Shown here: in pieces, positions 49,823 to 59,159 of the stretch
How positions within the stretch are numbered: the first letter of the stretch is position 1
Layout of the letters: each line of letters starts with the position of its first letter
Source: Aestuariibaculum lutulentum
Lineage (GTDB): Bacteria > Bacteroidota > Bacteroidia > Flavobacteriales > Flavobacteriaceae
NCBI RefSeq assembly: GCF_032926325.1
Contig: NZ_CP136709.1
Coordinates: 3,380,501-3,444,500 of the forward strand
Reading direction: 5' to 3'
Length of the DNA stretch: 64,000 nt
Made by a program: the position numbers and the translations under genes
The notes under the pieces: model-generated
Seen by the model: only the letters and a program-made list of their open reading frames with translations
Databases searched by the model: none
What the model was told of the DNA's origin: nothing

Positions 49823-50671
49823 ATGAGAAAGATATTAATTCCTACCGATTTTTCTGAAAATGCATTCAATGCTATAAAGTTTGCCATCGACCTATTTAAA
49901 TATGAGATAAGTGAATTTTATATAATGCACGCTTATCAAGATGAAATATATGAATCTGAAGATCTAATTGATGAAAGCGACGTAAAAAAGGTAACTGAAA
50001 CCGTAAGCAACTCATCGAAAACTTCCTTAGAACGTACTTTAAAAACCATTAAAACCATCTCTCCTAATCCAAAGCATACTTATAATATTATTTCAGCAAA
50101 TAATATGCTAATAGACGAAATGGACGCTATTGTTGATGATAAAAACATTGATGTTATTATCATGGGAACTAAAGGAAAAACTAATGATAAAAAAATAACC
50201 TTTGGAAGCCATACTCTACAAGTTATAAAATACGTACAGTGCCCTGTTTTAGCCATTCCTGAAAACTATAAATACACACAACCTAAACATATACTCTTTC
50301 CTACCAACTATTTAATTCCATATAAAAGAAGAGAATTAAAATTACTTTGTGAAATGGCATCAACTTACAGAGCTGTAGTTGATGTGCTTTATATATCAGT
50401 TAGCGACAAACTATCCTTAAGACAAAAAGACAATCAAAAATTTATAAAAGAAGAGTTACATAAAACCACCCTTAATTTTAAAATAGCTAATAGTAAACAT
50501 ATTATAAATTCAATTTACCAACACATAAAAGAGAATGACATTAATATGCTAGTCATGGTAAATACGAGACATTCATTTTTAGAAAATATGATATACCAAT
50601 CTACCATAGATGAATTCGGCTTAAACTTAGATATTCCATTTTTAGCCTTGCAAAACATCAAACGCTACTAA
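49823..50671 (+). CDS. Universal stress protein, tandem domain (second copy)
   Basis: A 282-residue UspA-family protein with two domains. ATG 49823 is preferred over the preceding GTG at 49820. The first domain starts RKILIPTDFSENAFNAIKFAIDLF and has IMGTKGKTNDKKITFGSH, a G-x2-G-x9-G-S nucleotide motif. The second (from about residue 150, HILFPTNYLIPYKRREL) lacks it. It is related to but clearly distinct from the first copy; both open with the same PTDFSEN segment. It lies behind box 9, and the third copy follows 32 bases downstream with no box of its own, so the two are probably one operon. Confidence 0.93.
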   Translation: MRKILIPTDFSENAFNAIKFAIDLFKYEISEFYIMHAYQDEIYESEDLIDESDVKKVTETVSNSSKTSLERTLKTIKTISPNPKHTYNIISANNMLIDEMDAIVDDKNIDVIIMGTKGKTNDKKITFGSHTLQVIKYVQCPVLAIPENYKYTQPKHILFPTNYLIPYKRRELKLLCEMASTYRAVVDVLYISVSDKLSLRQKDNQKFIKEELHKTTLNFKIANSKHIINSIYQHIKENDINMLVMVNTRHSFLENMIYQSTIDEFGLNLDIPFLALQNIKRY

Positions 50672-50703
50672 CGAATAACAGCTAACTAAATAAAACTAAA
50701 GTC

Positions 50704-51546
50704 ATGAAAACAATACTGCTTCCCACCGATTTTTCCGAGAACTCTTGGAATGCCATAAAGTATGCCATGCAACTTTTTAAAAATGAAACCTGTACATTCT
50801 ATTTATTAAACATATACACACCCGCTATTTATCATGTTGAATATGTATTAGTTCAGCCAGCTCAGTTTGGGATGTACGACGCTGTTAGAGACAATTCGAT
50901 TCATGGTCTGGAAGATTTTAAAACTCGAATAAAAAACGAATATGATAATCCTAAACACACTATAGAAATCATTGCCGCCTTTAACACTCTAATTTCAGAA
51001 ATCAATGATATTATAAAAGACAAACGTATAGACTATGTTGTTATGGGTACCAAGGGAGCAACAGGTGCCGAAGGCATTCTGTTTGGGTCTAACACCGTAC
51101 ATGTTTTAAAACACGTAAAATGTCCGGTGCTGGCTATTCCCAGTGAATTTGAATTTGAAGAAATTCATGAAGTATTGTTCCCAACAGATTATGGTGTGAA
51201 ATATGAGGAACGACAAATAAAACCCATTTTGGATTTAATTTCATTAAATCATACTTGCATTAATATCCTTCACGTACTCGATGGATACGGTTTGGCTGGA
51301 TATCAAAAAGAAAATAAAGAAGCTCTTAAAAATCATTTTAAAAATGCGACCTACTTAATTCATGAAGTAGATAAACAAACTGTTGAGCAAGGTATTTCAA
51401 ATTTTCAACTTAAAAACAGAATTAATTTATTAGTCATGCTAAATAACAAACACTCATTCTTTACAAATCTATTCTTTAAATCTACCATAAACCAAATAGG
51501 GTTTCACTTAAATGTTCCTTTTTTGGTTATTCCTGCTAAACTATAA
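50704..51546 (+). CDS. Universal stress protein, tandem domain (third copy)
   Basis: A 280-residue UspA-family protein. The first domain opens KTILLPTDFSENSWNAIKYAMQLF, nearly the same as the first copy, and has VMGTKGATGAEGILFGSN, again G-x2-G-x9-G-S. The second domain starts about HEVLFPTDYGVKYEERQI. It belongs to the box 9 operon and ends at a strong terminator. Three paralogues in one cluster are consistent with duplication within the island. Confidence 0.93.
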   Translation: MKTILLPTDFSENSWNAIKYAMQLFKNETCTFYLLNIYTPAIYHVEYVLVQPAQFGMYDAVRDNSIHGLEDFKTRIKNEYDNPKHTIEIIAAFNTLISEINDIIKDKRIDYVVMGTKGATGAEGILFGSNTVHVLKHVKCPVLAIPSEFEFEEIHEVLFPTDYGVKYEERQIKPILDLISLNHTCINILHVLDGYGLAGYQKENKEALKNHFKNATYLIHEVDKQTVEQGISNFQLKNRINLLVMLNNKHSFFTNLFFKSTINQIGFHLNVPFLVIPAKL

Positions 51547-51574
51547 CAATTGGCTTTATCAGCTTCATAAAAAC

Positions 51575-51607
51575 AACAACGCCTGATGAAATTCATCAGG
51601 CGTTGTT
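51575..51607 (+). terminator. Terminator after the third universal stress protein gene
   Basis: A perfect 16-base stem (51575-51590 with 51592-51607), among the longest in the window, 28 bases after the stop. It closes the stress island on the right. Confidence 0.88.
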
Positions 51608-51936
51608 TGTCGGGGTGGCAGGAAGACCTGAAACTCCAACTTATGTAGTGAAATCAATAAGTTTCATACTTCAATTAACTTTAGGTAACCGAATAAGTAA
51701 CTTATTTGATAAGATCTTTTTAATTTCTTTTGAACAAAGATACATCTTAAAATTTCAAATAAAGTGCGCAAACCATTAATTTTAAATACTTATTGTTAAA
51801 AACAAACTATATTGGATGATTAATCTGAATTAGCCCCCCTCTCGTTAGTACTCAAATTGATTTTAATGACTCTCTTCCTTCTACTGTTAGTTAATTATAG
51901 CCACTTTCACCCCATAATCTCCCAATTACATGAATT
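51608..51936. other. Gene-free stretch with a tRNA-3'-end-like fragment
   Basis: No credible coding frame occurs in these 329 bases. At 51609-51632 the plus strand reads gtcggggtggcagg, then aagacctgaa. This resembles the complement of the acceptor and T-arm end of a tRNA (for example a proline tRNA), but with three bases missing from the T loop and no anticodon or D arm upstream. It could be a tRNA remnant or a chance match. The rest is AT-rich without repeats that I can see. It separates the stress island from the next operon. Confidence 0.4.
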
Positions 51937-53403
51937 CTATTCACCTAAATGTTGTTTATAAAACTTCCAAGCTTGGTGGGCAACATCTCGTCCCAATTGC
52001 AAACCCGCCACGTTATCGGCCTGAATATGATAACCTCCCATTACTCTTGAAATACCAGCCATTTCAGCTGTTTTAGTAAACGTTGGAAATTCTAAGGTAA
52101 CTTTTTTTCCAAAAAAATCAGGATCGGTTTCGGTGAGCGAACCTGGTATTAACTCTACCGACGCTCCAAAATACTCATCACCTGTATATAGTTTTAAGGC
52201 TTCCGCGCACGCACCACTAATAGTACTATGACCAGATGTATAGCTCGGAAACGGAGGACACAAAAAATTTGAGGGTGAATAGGGTCTCCAGTCATTACCG
52301 TCCATCTTCTGCATACCTTTTCCTGGGCCTGCCCATGCAACAATTTCTTTACCCCCATAGTATTCATGAACCAACGCAAAAGGTCTGGCAAAATCGTAAA
52401 ACATTTTAGATTCCCATGAGGCAATAAAAGCATCCATAGCTGTAATCTGATTTAAAAAATACATTTTAACGTCTTCATCCAAATTATGCTGATCCCTAAT
52501 GGAAACCTCTTGGGCAAATTTGAACCAGTGCCCTGCTTGTTGTACCGACTGTGGTCCATCTCTCATAAACTCAACCAAAGCCTTATGCTCGTCGGTTAAA
52601 TTTGCCTGTAATTCTACTACCTCAGCAACTTCCATAGCCAATTGTTCAGACCCTACCATAGGTGGTGGCCCCGGTCTAAACTGACTTGCTGAGTCCATTG
52701 TAACAGGTTTTACCAATTGCCAATAAGGTGTTAGGCAACCTGGAGCATATTTACCCTTTTTAGCATCTGTAAAGTACTTTGGTTGCCAGCGGTTAACATC
52801 TACATTATCATCGGCATCATTTACTGGTTTATAACCAGTATAATCAAAGTATGGTTTTCCATTTGAACCTTCTTCATCACCATACTGATTAGAACCATCA
52901 TGTTTTCTTGCTTCAATAACTGCTTTAGCTGCAAGATTGCCTATCCCCACTGGAGTACTTGGATCCATAGACACATCCATGGGATCAAGTCCCAATTCCC
53001 TCATATAATCCTCAAATACATCTGCATCAGAATAATAATATTCCAACAAGGCTCGGTAGGCAGCGTAACTCACAGCAATTTCCTTATTTTTTAAAGTATG
53101 TTCATTCTCAGGCCGTCTTTCTATTTCTGAGGCATAAACAGGAGTTGCCTTGTCGTTAAATCGTGACCAAGCATCAAACATAGCAACTGATATAAGTCCT
53201 AGATAGCGTGAAGTAACTGTTGGCCTCGGCTTAAATCGTTCGGTATCCCTTGCCTGTGCCTGTATGGCCATAAAACCCCATTTATAAGCGATATTTTGTT
53301 TCCCTTTAGGCTCTTCAATAATTTGAGTTTGCTGTTTTTCTTGTTTACATCCTAATGCGAGTAGCAACGTCGCTAAGATTAATACTAATTTAATTCTCTT
53401 CAT
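51937..53403 (-). CDS. Vanadium-haloperoxidase-fold lipoprotein (PAP2 clan)
   Basis: A 488-residue lipoprotein (signal ending LLLALGC) with the vanadium haloperoxidase/acid phosphatase helical bundle. The active-site segments are CPPFPSYTSGHSTISGACAEALKLY and SRVMGGYHIQADNVAGLQLGRDVAH, with the expected His, Arg and SGH residues. Relatives bind vanadate or phosphate, so the protein may be a haloperoxidase or a phosphatase; the sequence does not settle this. The gene is the last of the operon from 64 kb; its start overlaps the YyaL-like gene by 14 bases. Related proteins are often found next to FG-GAP and SusC/D genes in flavobacteria, where their substrate is unknown. Confidence 0.88.
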   Translation of the reverse strand: MKRIKLVLILATLLLALGCKQEKQQTQIIEEPKGKQNIAYKWGFMAIQAQARDTERFKPRPTVTSRYLGLISVAMFDAWSRFNDKATPVYASEIERRPENEHTLKNKEIAVSYAAYRALLEYYYSDADVFEDYMRELGLDPMDVSMDPSTPVGIGNLAAKAVIEARKHDGSNQYGDEEGSNGKPYFDYTGYKPVNDADDNVDVNRWQPKYFTDAKKGKYAPGCLTPYWQLVKPVTMDSASQFRPGPPPMVGSEQLAMEVAEVVELQANLTDEHKALVEFMRDGPQSVQQAGHWFKFAQEVSIRDQHNLDEDVKMYFLNQITAMDAFIASWESKMFYDFARPFALVHEYYGGKEIVAWAGPGKGMQKMDGNDWRPYSPSNFLCPPFPSYTSGHSTISGACAEALKLYTGDEYFGASVELIPGSLTETDPDFFGKKVTLEFPTFTKTAEMAGISRVMGGYHIQADNVAGLQLGRDVAHQAWKFYKQHLGE

Positions 53404-55564
53404 AATTCTCCTGTATTTGTTTAATTGCTAATTCAACCTTTTCCATTGGTAATTTGCACATATTTTCCTGACAGATATAAATATAAGTTCCCCCTTCTGT
53501 ATATCGATCTTCAAAAATGGCTATTGGACAATTTTTTGGACTACCCACAATTAAAGCGTTTGGCAAATAAGTCTTATTTATATCTTTTAGCATAGATTTT
53601 GCTTCATCACCTATTATGGCCACCTCATATGAATCGGCCATAAAATTCAACAATTCACTAGCCCATAAGGTATAATATGGCAAATATTCTCCCAGTTCGG
53701 ACTGGATGTGAACTAACATTGTCTTGCCCTTATTTTTATAATCCTTATCAAAATAAATATTCCCCAATTGTAATAAGTTTTGGGCCATTACAGCATTGGG
53801 GGATGGATTAACCCCATCGTCTAGTTTTATGACTTGGGTAATTAATTCATCTTCACTAACAAAATTGTAAAATCCCTTTTTAGCATCGTAAAAAAGCGCA
53901 TTGGTACGCTCCAACACATGTCTTGCTTCATCTAAATACGTCAAATCTGTTGTAGCTCTAAATAAATTGATTAGCATATTTATATAAAATGCATAATCTT
54001 CTAAAAACCCTTTATTGCCGACTTGCTTAGAAATATAGGAATGGTACAGTTGATTACCATTCATCAGGTTTTCCTTAATAAACTTGTGAATAGCGATACC
54101 TCTTTTAAGAAAGGTTTCATCTCCAAAAGCCATATAAGCCTCTATGTAGGCACTGGCTAGTTGTGCATTCCAAGAAGAAATTACTTTTTTATCTGTCAGC
54201 GGCTTAACCCTTTTATCGCGACGTTCTAATAATAGTCTCTTCCACTTCTGTTTATTTTTTAATAGTTCTTCTGTTGCAACATCCAATCGCTTAGACAAAA
54301 CACTGTCCGTTTCGACAGGTTGAAGTACATAACCCTCACCTTCGTCATCTAATTTAACTTTTAGGGTGTTGAATACCTTGCTAAAATTGTCTAACTCAAC
54401 TCCCAGAACATTCTGCAATTCCTCATCATTCCATAAATAAAAACGTCCCTCTTCGCCATCACTGTCCGCATCAATAGCTACGTAATACCCCCCTTTTCCA
54501 TTAGCCATATTATTTTCTAAAAAAGAAAAAGTAGCATAAACAACATTCCTATATTTCGAATCTTTTGACGCCTTATAGGCATTAACGTAAAGGTCTATCA
54601 TTTGCGCATTGTCGTATAACATTTTCTCGAAATGGGGCACCTGCCATTTATAATCTGTAGCATACCGAAAAAATCCACCTCCTATATGGTCAAATATACC
54701 GCCCAAAGCCATTTTATCTAAAGTCAACATAACCTGTTTATAGGCATCCTTATCCCCTAACATTACAGCATATTTTAATAGAAATTTCATCTTTACGGGT
54801 AGCATAAACTTTTCAGTAGCCTGATCGCCTCCCCATTGAGTATCCCAATTCCTTTTCCATTTCCCCATGGCTTCCTCTAGCTCCTGCAAACTAAAAGCAT
54901 TCGTCTGCATTGTTCCCGCCATTGGTACAATCTCTTCTAAACCTTCTGAAACCTGCGCAGCATATTCATATAGTTTTTCGGGCTCGGATTTAAAATGTGC
55001 ATTAAACCTCTTCAAAACTTTCGTCCAAACATCCTTTTCCATATAACTACCGATAAACACCGGGCGTCCGTCGGGTAGCGCTATAACATTTAGTGGCCAG
55101 CCTCCAGAACCGTTCATCATTTGGGCAGCCGTCATATACACTTGGTCAACATCAGGGCGTTCCTCCCTATCAACCTTAATGTTGATAAAATCCTGATTCA
55201 TTACTTTCGCTACCTCTGTATCGGAAAAACTTTCCTCTTCCATTACATGACACCAGTGACAAGTAGAATATCCTATACTAATGATTAGAAGTTTGTTTTT
55301 AGTATTAGCCAAAGACAGTACCTCATCAGTCCATGGATACCAATCTACCGGATTACTTGAATGTTGCAATAAATAAGGGCTAGTTTCGGCAGCCAAATGG
55401 TTAAGGCGTATCTCCATTGGCTGTTTATTTTTGTCTTTCTTACAAGATATGGTAACCAGAAACAGACCGCCAAAAAGAAATAAAGCGATAACCTTTTTGT
55501 AAATGATGCCTTCTCGATATATCTCAAAAAAACCCAAATTATATTTTATGAAAAATGGTTTCAA
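53390..55564 (-). CDS. YyaL/DUF255 thioredoxin-domain lipoprotein
   Basis: A 724-residue protein with a lipoprotein-like signal (GLFLVTISC, Cys41). A DUF255 thioredoxin-like domain follows (about 50-215), with AAETSPYLLQHSSNPVDWYPW and the redox motif STCHWCHVMEEESF (Cys102, Cys105). The C-terminal half is an (alpha/alpha)6 barrel with HFEKMLYDNAQ and SWNAQLASAYIEAY. YyaL-type proteins are widespread but their substrate is not known; export as a lipoprotein is unusual, since most are cytoplasmic. No ATG precedes the signal peptide; TTG at 55564 is the likely start, with another TTG at 55537. The gene follows the first FG-GAP gene by 28 bases. Confidence 0.9.
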   Translation of the reverse strand: MKPFFIKYNLGFFEIYREGIIYKKVIALFLFGGLFLVTISCKKDKNKQPMEIRLNHLAAETSPYLLQHSSNPVDWYPWTDEVLSLANTKNKLLIISIGYSTCHWCHVMEEESFSDTEVAKVMNQDFINIKVDREERPDVDQVYMTAAQMMNGSGGWPLNVIALPDGRPVFIGSYMEKDVWTKVLKRFNAHFKSEPEKLYEYAAQVSEGLEEIVPMAGTMQTNAFSLQELEEAMGKWKRNWDTQWGGDQATEKFMLPVKMKFLLKYAVMLGDKDAYKQVMLTLDKMALGGIFDHIGGGFFRYATDYKWQVPHFEKMLYDNAQMIDLYVNAYKASKDSKYRNVVYATFSFLENNMANGKGGYYVAIDADSDGEEGRFYLWNDEELQNVLGVELDNFSKVFNTLKVKLDDEGEGYVLQPVETDSVLSKRLDVATEELLKNKQKWKRLLLERRDKRVKPLTDKKVISSWNAQLASAYIEAYMAFGDETFLKRGIAIHKFIKENLMNGNQLYHSYISKQVGNKGFLEDYAFYINMLINLFRATTDLTYLDEARHVLERTNALFYDAKKGFYNFVSEDELITQVIKLDDGVNPSPNAVMAQNLLQLGNIYFDKDYKNKGKTMLVHIQSELGEYLPYYTLWASELLNFMADSYEVAIIGDEAKSMLKDINKTYLPNALIVGSPKNCPIAIFEDRYTEGGTYIYICQENMCKLPMEKVELAIKQIQENYEEN

Positions 55565-55592
55565 TTTATTCTTTGTTTTGATTATTTTACAT

Positions 55593-58500
55593 TTATGGAT
55601 TGTACAGAATTACTTGTACATAATCGTCATTGCTCGCTGAGATAATCAATTTTTGTCCTTTACCATTTAGTAAGGCTAAACCTTTTACATCTCCACCTAA
55701 GCTCAATCCGCTTTCATATGGTGCTTGAGCCTTAAAGTTCCCTTTGCCATCACCTATTAAAAACACCCCTTGTCCTGCGTCATTTCGTGGGGTCTCCACT
55801 TCTGATGTAAATAAATTACCAGCCAATACCAAGTCTAACTTTCCATCACCGTTAAAATCTTCACTGATTATGCCATTAATCGCTGAAATCTGGGCTTCCA
55901 TAGGCAAGGCTTTCGGTATAAAACTGCCTTCCAAATTTTCAAAATAAGTTGTAGCAAATGTTTTCGCCTGATAATGCAAAGCATCTTCCAATTTATCTTT
56001 TGTATAAACATCTTCAATAGTTGCTTTTGAAAAAGCATCGTAATTTTTAAACTTCCTGGTGATTCCCGGAATCTGCTGTGAAGAACATTCTCTGCCCCGG
56101 ACAGGATATTGGATACCATCTGAATAATAGCCTAAAACAATATCCAGATTGTTGTTTTTATCAAAATCGGATGCATAGACATCAAATGTTTCGATGTTCG
56201 ATGCCTGATATTTATAATTGCGTCCCAAATTACCAGCAACAACATCCCAGTCACCATCGTTGTCAAAATCATCAACATCCACACTGTACCACCAACCTAC
56301 ACTGTTTTCCAGACCATATTCCTTGGTTTTTGAAATCAATTTACCACCATCGTTCCTAAATATTGATATCGGCATCCACTCACCAACGACAATCAAATCT
56401 TTCCACCCATCTTTATCCATATCAAACCACTTCACATCTGTAACTAAGCCCGGTTTATAAAGGTCAGGTGCAACAGTTTTGGTAGCATCTACAAAGTGTA
56501 ACACACCTTCTTTACTATCATTTCTCAGCAGATAGCTTCTTGCTGGCAATGGGTATTTTCCTGGTACAATCCTACCTCCTACAAAAAGATCCAAATCACC
56601 ATCGTTATCAAAATCGGCTGCTTCAACCTTTGAGCCACTTGTAATCATTTTGGGAAGGGCGTTTTTACTCTTGATAAAACTTCCAGTTCCATCGTTTATA
56701 TATAATCGATCCTGCAAAAGTTCGGAATCTTCGGCAAATTCATTTCCACCGCTAACCACATACAAATCCATATCGCCATCATTATCCGCATCAAAAAACA
56801 AAGCCCCCAAATCTTCTTGAATGGCATCATTTTGTATATCCAATACAATAATTTCCTGAAATGTTCCGTCCAATTGTTGTTTGAAAATTCGGCCGGATTG
56901 ACCATTAGCTCCACCAACAAAAAAGTCTTCCCTACCGTCATTGTTGATATCTGCTGTAGCAAGACCCGGACCGAACTGAGATGTTTTATGGGGAAGTAAA
57001 GGCTCATTTTTAAAATCATCAAATACGTTCTCCTCATGCTTATAAACAACACCTAATAGAGAGGTTACATTAGTGAATTTATAATTGACCGGATTATTAT
57101 CCTTTACAGCAACTTTAAATTCATCGGAAGCATCATTATAGTTAACCTCAACCAAAGCATTACTTTGAATGTCTCTTTTTATTTCTTGTTTTCCATCAGG
57201 CCAAATAATAGTTACTTTATCAACTTTTGACTGTTTTCCTAATCCAAAATTTAGAAAAGGTTCAACAGACGATTGATAGCCTCTGGTTAGTGTAAGCTCC
57301 TGAAACTGTTTAATTCCATCACATTCAAGAAACACTTTAGTACCTAATGCAAACTTGTTCTTTTCTGGACCATTAAACTTGAATCTTAGATAATGGTTTC
57401 CGGAAATTTTTGCTGCCTGATTTTCATAAATACTCGAAATACTATCAAGATTGGAAACCACTAAATCTAAATCGCCATCATTATCCAAATCTCCATAGGC
57501 TAAACCATTTGAAAAACCAACAAAATCAAGATTCCAGCTTTGACTTACATCGGAAAAAGTGAGATCTCCATTATTTTTAAAAGCATAGTTATGTACTTTT
57601 TCAGAAGGCATTTTTTTTGTGAGCTCCAACATATTATGCTTAAAAGCCATTGGCGTATAAGTCTTTAAAGTCTTGAAATAGTCTTTATTATTAATTTCCC
57701 TGCGCACCCCGTTGGTAACCACCACATCCTTCCAACCATCATTATCAAAATCAACCATTAGCGTACCCCAACTCCAATCTGTGGTAGCCATTCCTGCTAA
57801 GCGTGATATGTCACTGAAAGGCTGTATGACACCATTTACATCGCCATTGTTCAATTGAAGACAATTCTGCATGTATTGATAATGAAATCCCATATTTACA
57901 TTGTCCCAAAACTTTTTAGGATTCATGCTAGCCATGTTGGCCTTACTACGACGATTATTTTCTGGGGTCATATCTAACTGAAAAAAATCTGACAGCCCGT
58001 CGTTGTTGATATCGGCGATATCCACCCCCATACCGTACCATGCTGTATGCTTGGTTATGTCCTTAATACTCTCTTTAAACGTCCCATCTCCATTGTTTAT
58101 GTAGAAATAATCAGGCGTAGCAAAATCATTGGACACGTAAACATCTGGGTATCCATCGTTATTAATATCACTAATAGCAATACCTACGGTAAGCCCATAG
58201 TTCAAAATACCCGAAGATTTAGTAACATCAGTAAACCTAGTTCCTCCGTCATTTCTATACAACCTGTCACTAGAATCTAAATCTGGATTATCAATCAATT
58301 TTTTGTAAACAAAATTTGGTGTAGAAAACTTGGCGATGGGATAATTAGCCACATAAAGATCCAAATCACCATCCAAATCATAATCAAAAAAACTCGCCTG
58401 CATCGTATTGGTATTACCCGAAACACCATAGATTTCAGCACTTTCAGTAAAGGTTAAATCTTGATTATTGATATAGAGCAAATTCTGTTTTGGACCAAAT

Positions 58501-58940
58501 TTCCCAGCCACGGACACATAGATATCCAAAAAACCATCGTTATTAACATCGGCCATCGTCGTACCTGTAATCCATCGATTATCTGCACTTACCCCTGCCT
58601 TTTCGCTAATATCTTCAAACCTCATCCCCCCTTTGTTCAGGTACAATTTATTTGGAACTTGATTGCCTGTAAAATAAATATCGTTAAGACCATCATTATT
58701 GATATCTCCAATAGACACTCCTCCACCCATGTATATATAGGGGTATACAAAATAGTTCATACTATCAGTTTCTACCAAACGATTCTCAAAGTAAATACCC
58801 GATTGCTCCGGGCTAAGTTCTGTAAACAATTCTTGAACAACCATTTCTTCTTCTACTAGCTGCTCCTTTGCTTCTTTATGACAAGAGTAAACACTTAATA
58901 AAAGCATCCATATGAGTGTATATAGTTTATAATTTTTCAT
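55593..58940 (-). CDS. FG-GAP/VCBS repeat lipoprotein with UnbV domain (copy 1)
   Basis: A 1115-residue lipoprotein (signal ending LSVYSC, Cys20). Many FG-GAP blades carry calcium-type loops such as DINNDGLNDIYFTGN, DYDLDGDLDLYVANYP and DFDNDGDWDVVAGN, so the protein is probably two seven-bladed propellers. Between them, about 540-600, lies an ASPIC/UnbV-type segment with LNFGLGKQSKVDKVTIIWPDGK. Such proteins are surface-exposed and often adjoin SusC/SusD; binding rather than catalysis is assumed. It is the middle gene of the operon, behind the second FG-GAP gene and before the YyaL-like gene. Confidence 0.9.
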   Translation of the reverse strand: MKNYKLYTLIWMLLLSVYSCHKEAKEQLVEEEMVVQELFTELSPEQSGIYFENRLVETDSMNYFVYPYIYMGGGVSIGDINNDGLNDIYFTGNQVPNKLYLNKGGMRFEDISEKAGVSADNRWITGTTMADVNNDGFLDIYVSVAGKFGPKQNLLYINNQDLTFTESAEIYGVSGNTNTMQASFFDYDLDGDLDLYVANYPIAKFSTPNFVYKKLIDNPDLDSSDRLYRNDGGTRFTDVTKSSGILNYGLTVGIAISDINNDGYPDVYVSNDFATPDYFYINNGDGTFKESIKDITKHTAWYGMGVDIADINNDGLSDFFQLDMTPENNRRSKANMASMNPKKFWDNVNMGFHYQYMQNCLQLNNGDVNGVIQPFSDISRLAGMATTDWSWGTLMVDFDNDGWKDVVVTNGVRREINNKDYFKTLKTYTPMAFKHNMLELTKKMPSEKVHNYAFKNNGDLTFSDVSQSWNLDFVGFSNGLAYGDLDNDGDLDLVVSNLDSISSIYENQAAKISGNHYLRFKFNGPEKNKFALGTKVFLECDGIKQFQELTLTRGYQSSVEPFLNFGLGKQSKVDKVTIIWPDGKQEIKRDIQSNALVEVNYNDASDEFKVAVKDNNPVNYKFTNVTSLLGVVYKHEENVFDDFKNEPLLPHKTSQFGPGLATADINNDGREDFFVGGANGQSGRIFKQQLDGTFQEIIVLDIQNDAIQEDLGALFFDADNDGDMDLYVVSGGNEFAEDSELLQDRLYINDGTGSFIKSKNALPKMITSGSKVEAADFDNDGDLDLFVGGRIVPGKYPLPARSYLLRNDSKEGVLHFVDATKTVAPDLYKPGLVTDVKWFDMDKDGWKDLIVVGEWMPISIFRNDGGKLISKTKEYGLENSVGWWYSVDVDDFDNDGDWDVVAGNLGRNYKYQASNIETFDVYASDFDKNNNLDIVLGYYSDGIQYPVRGRECSSQQIPGITRKFKNYDAFSKATIEDVYTKDKLEDALHYQAKTFATTYFENLEGSFIPKALPMEAQISAINGIISEDFNGDGKLDLVLAGNLFTSEVETPRNDAGQGVFLIGDGKGNFKAQAPYESGLSLGGDVKGLALLNGKGQKLIISASNDDYVQVILYNP

Positions 58941-59159
58941 TGTATTAGTAATATCATCGTATTGAATAGCCTTAGGAACAGCTTCCTTTTTTAGGTTTCA
59001 CCCCACCCTCACATTCATTTTTTATAAAGATTCAAATGTGTATTTTATAACTATTGCGTATATGAACCTTGTTAACATACCTTTCTAATGAACAGCAAAA
59101 ACCAGTAACCTTCTGCTTCGTTCAAAAAAGCAATAAATCCAAACATACTTTCTGTATTA

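Noticed and set aside
51608..51640. A functional tRNA gene
   Set aside because: Only an acceptor/T-arm-like end is present, with a shortened T loop and no anticodon or D arm.
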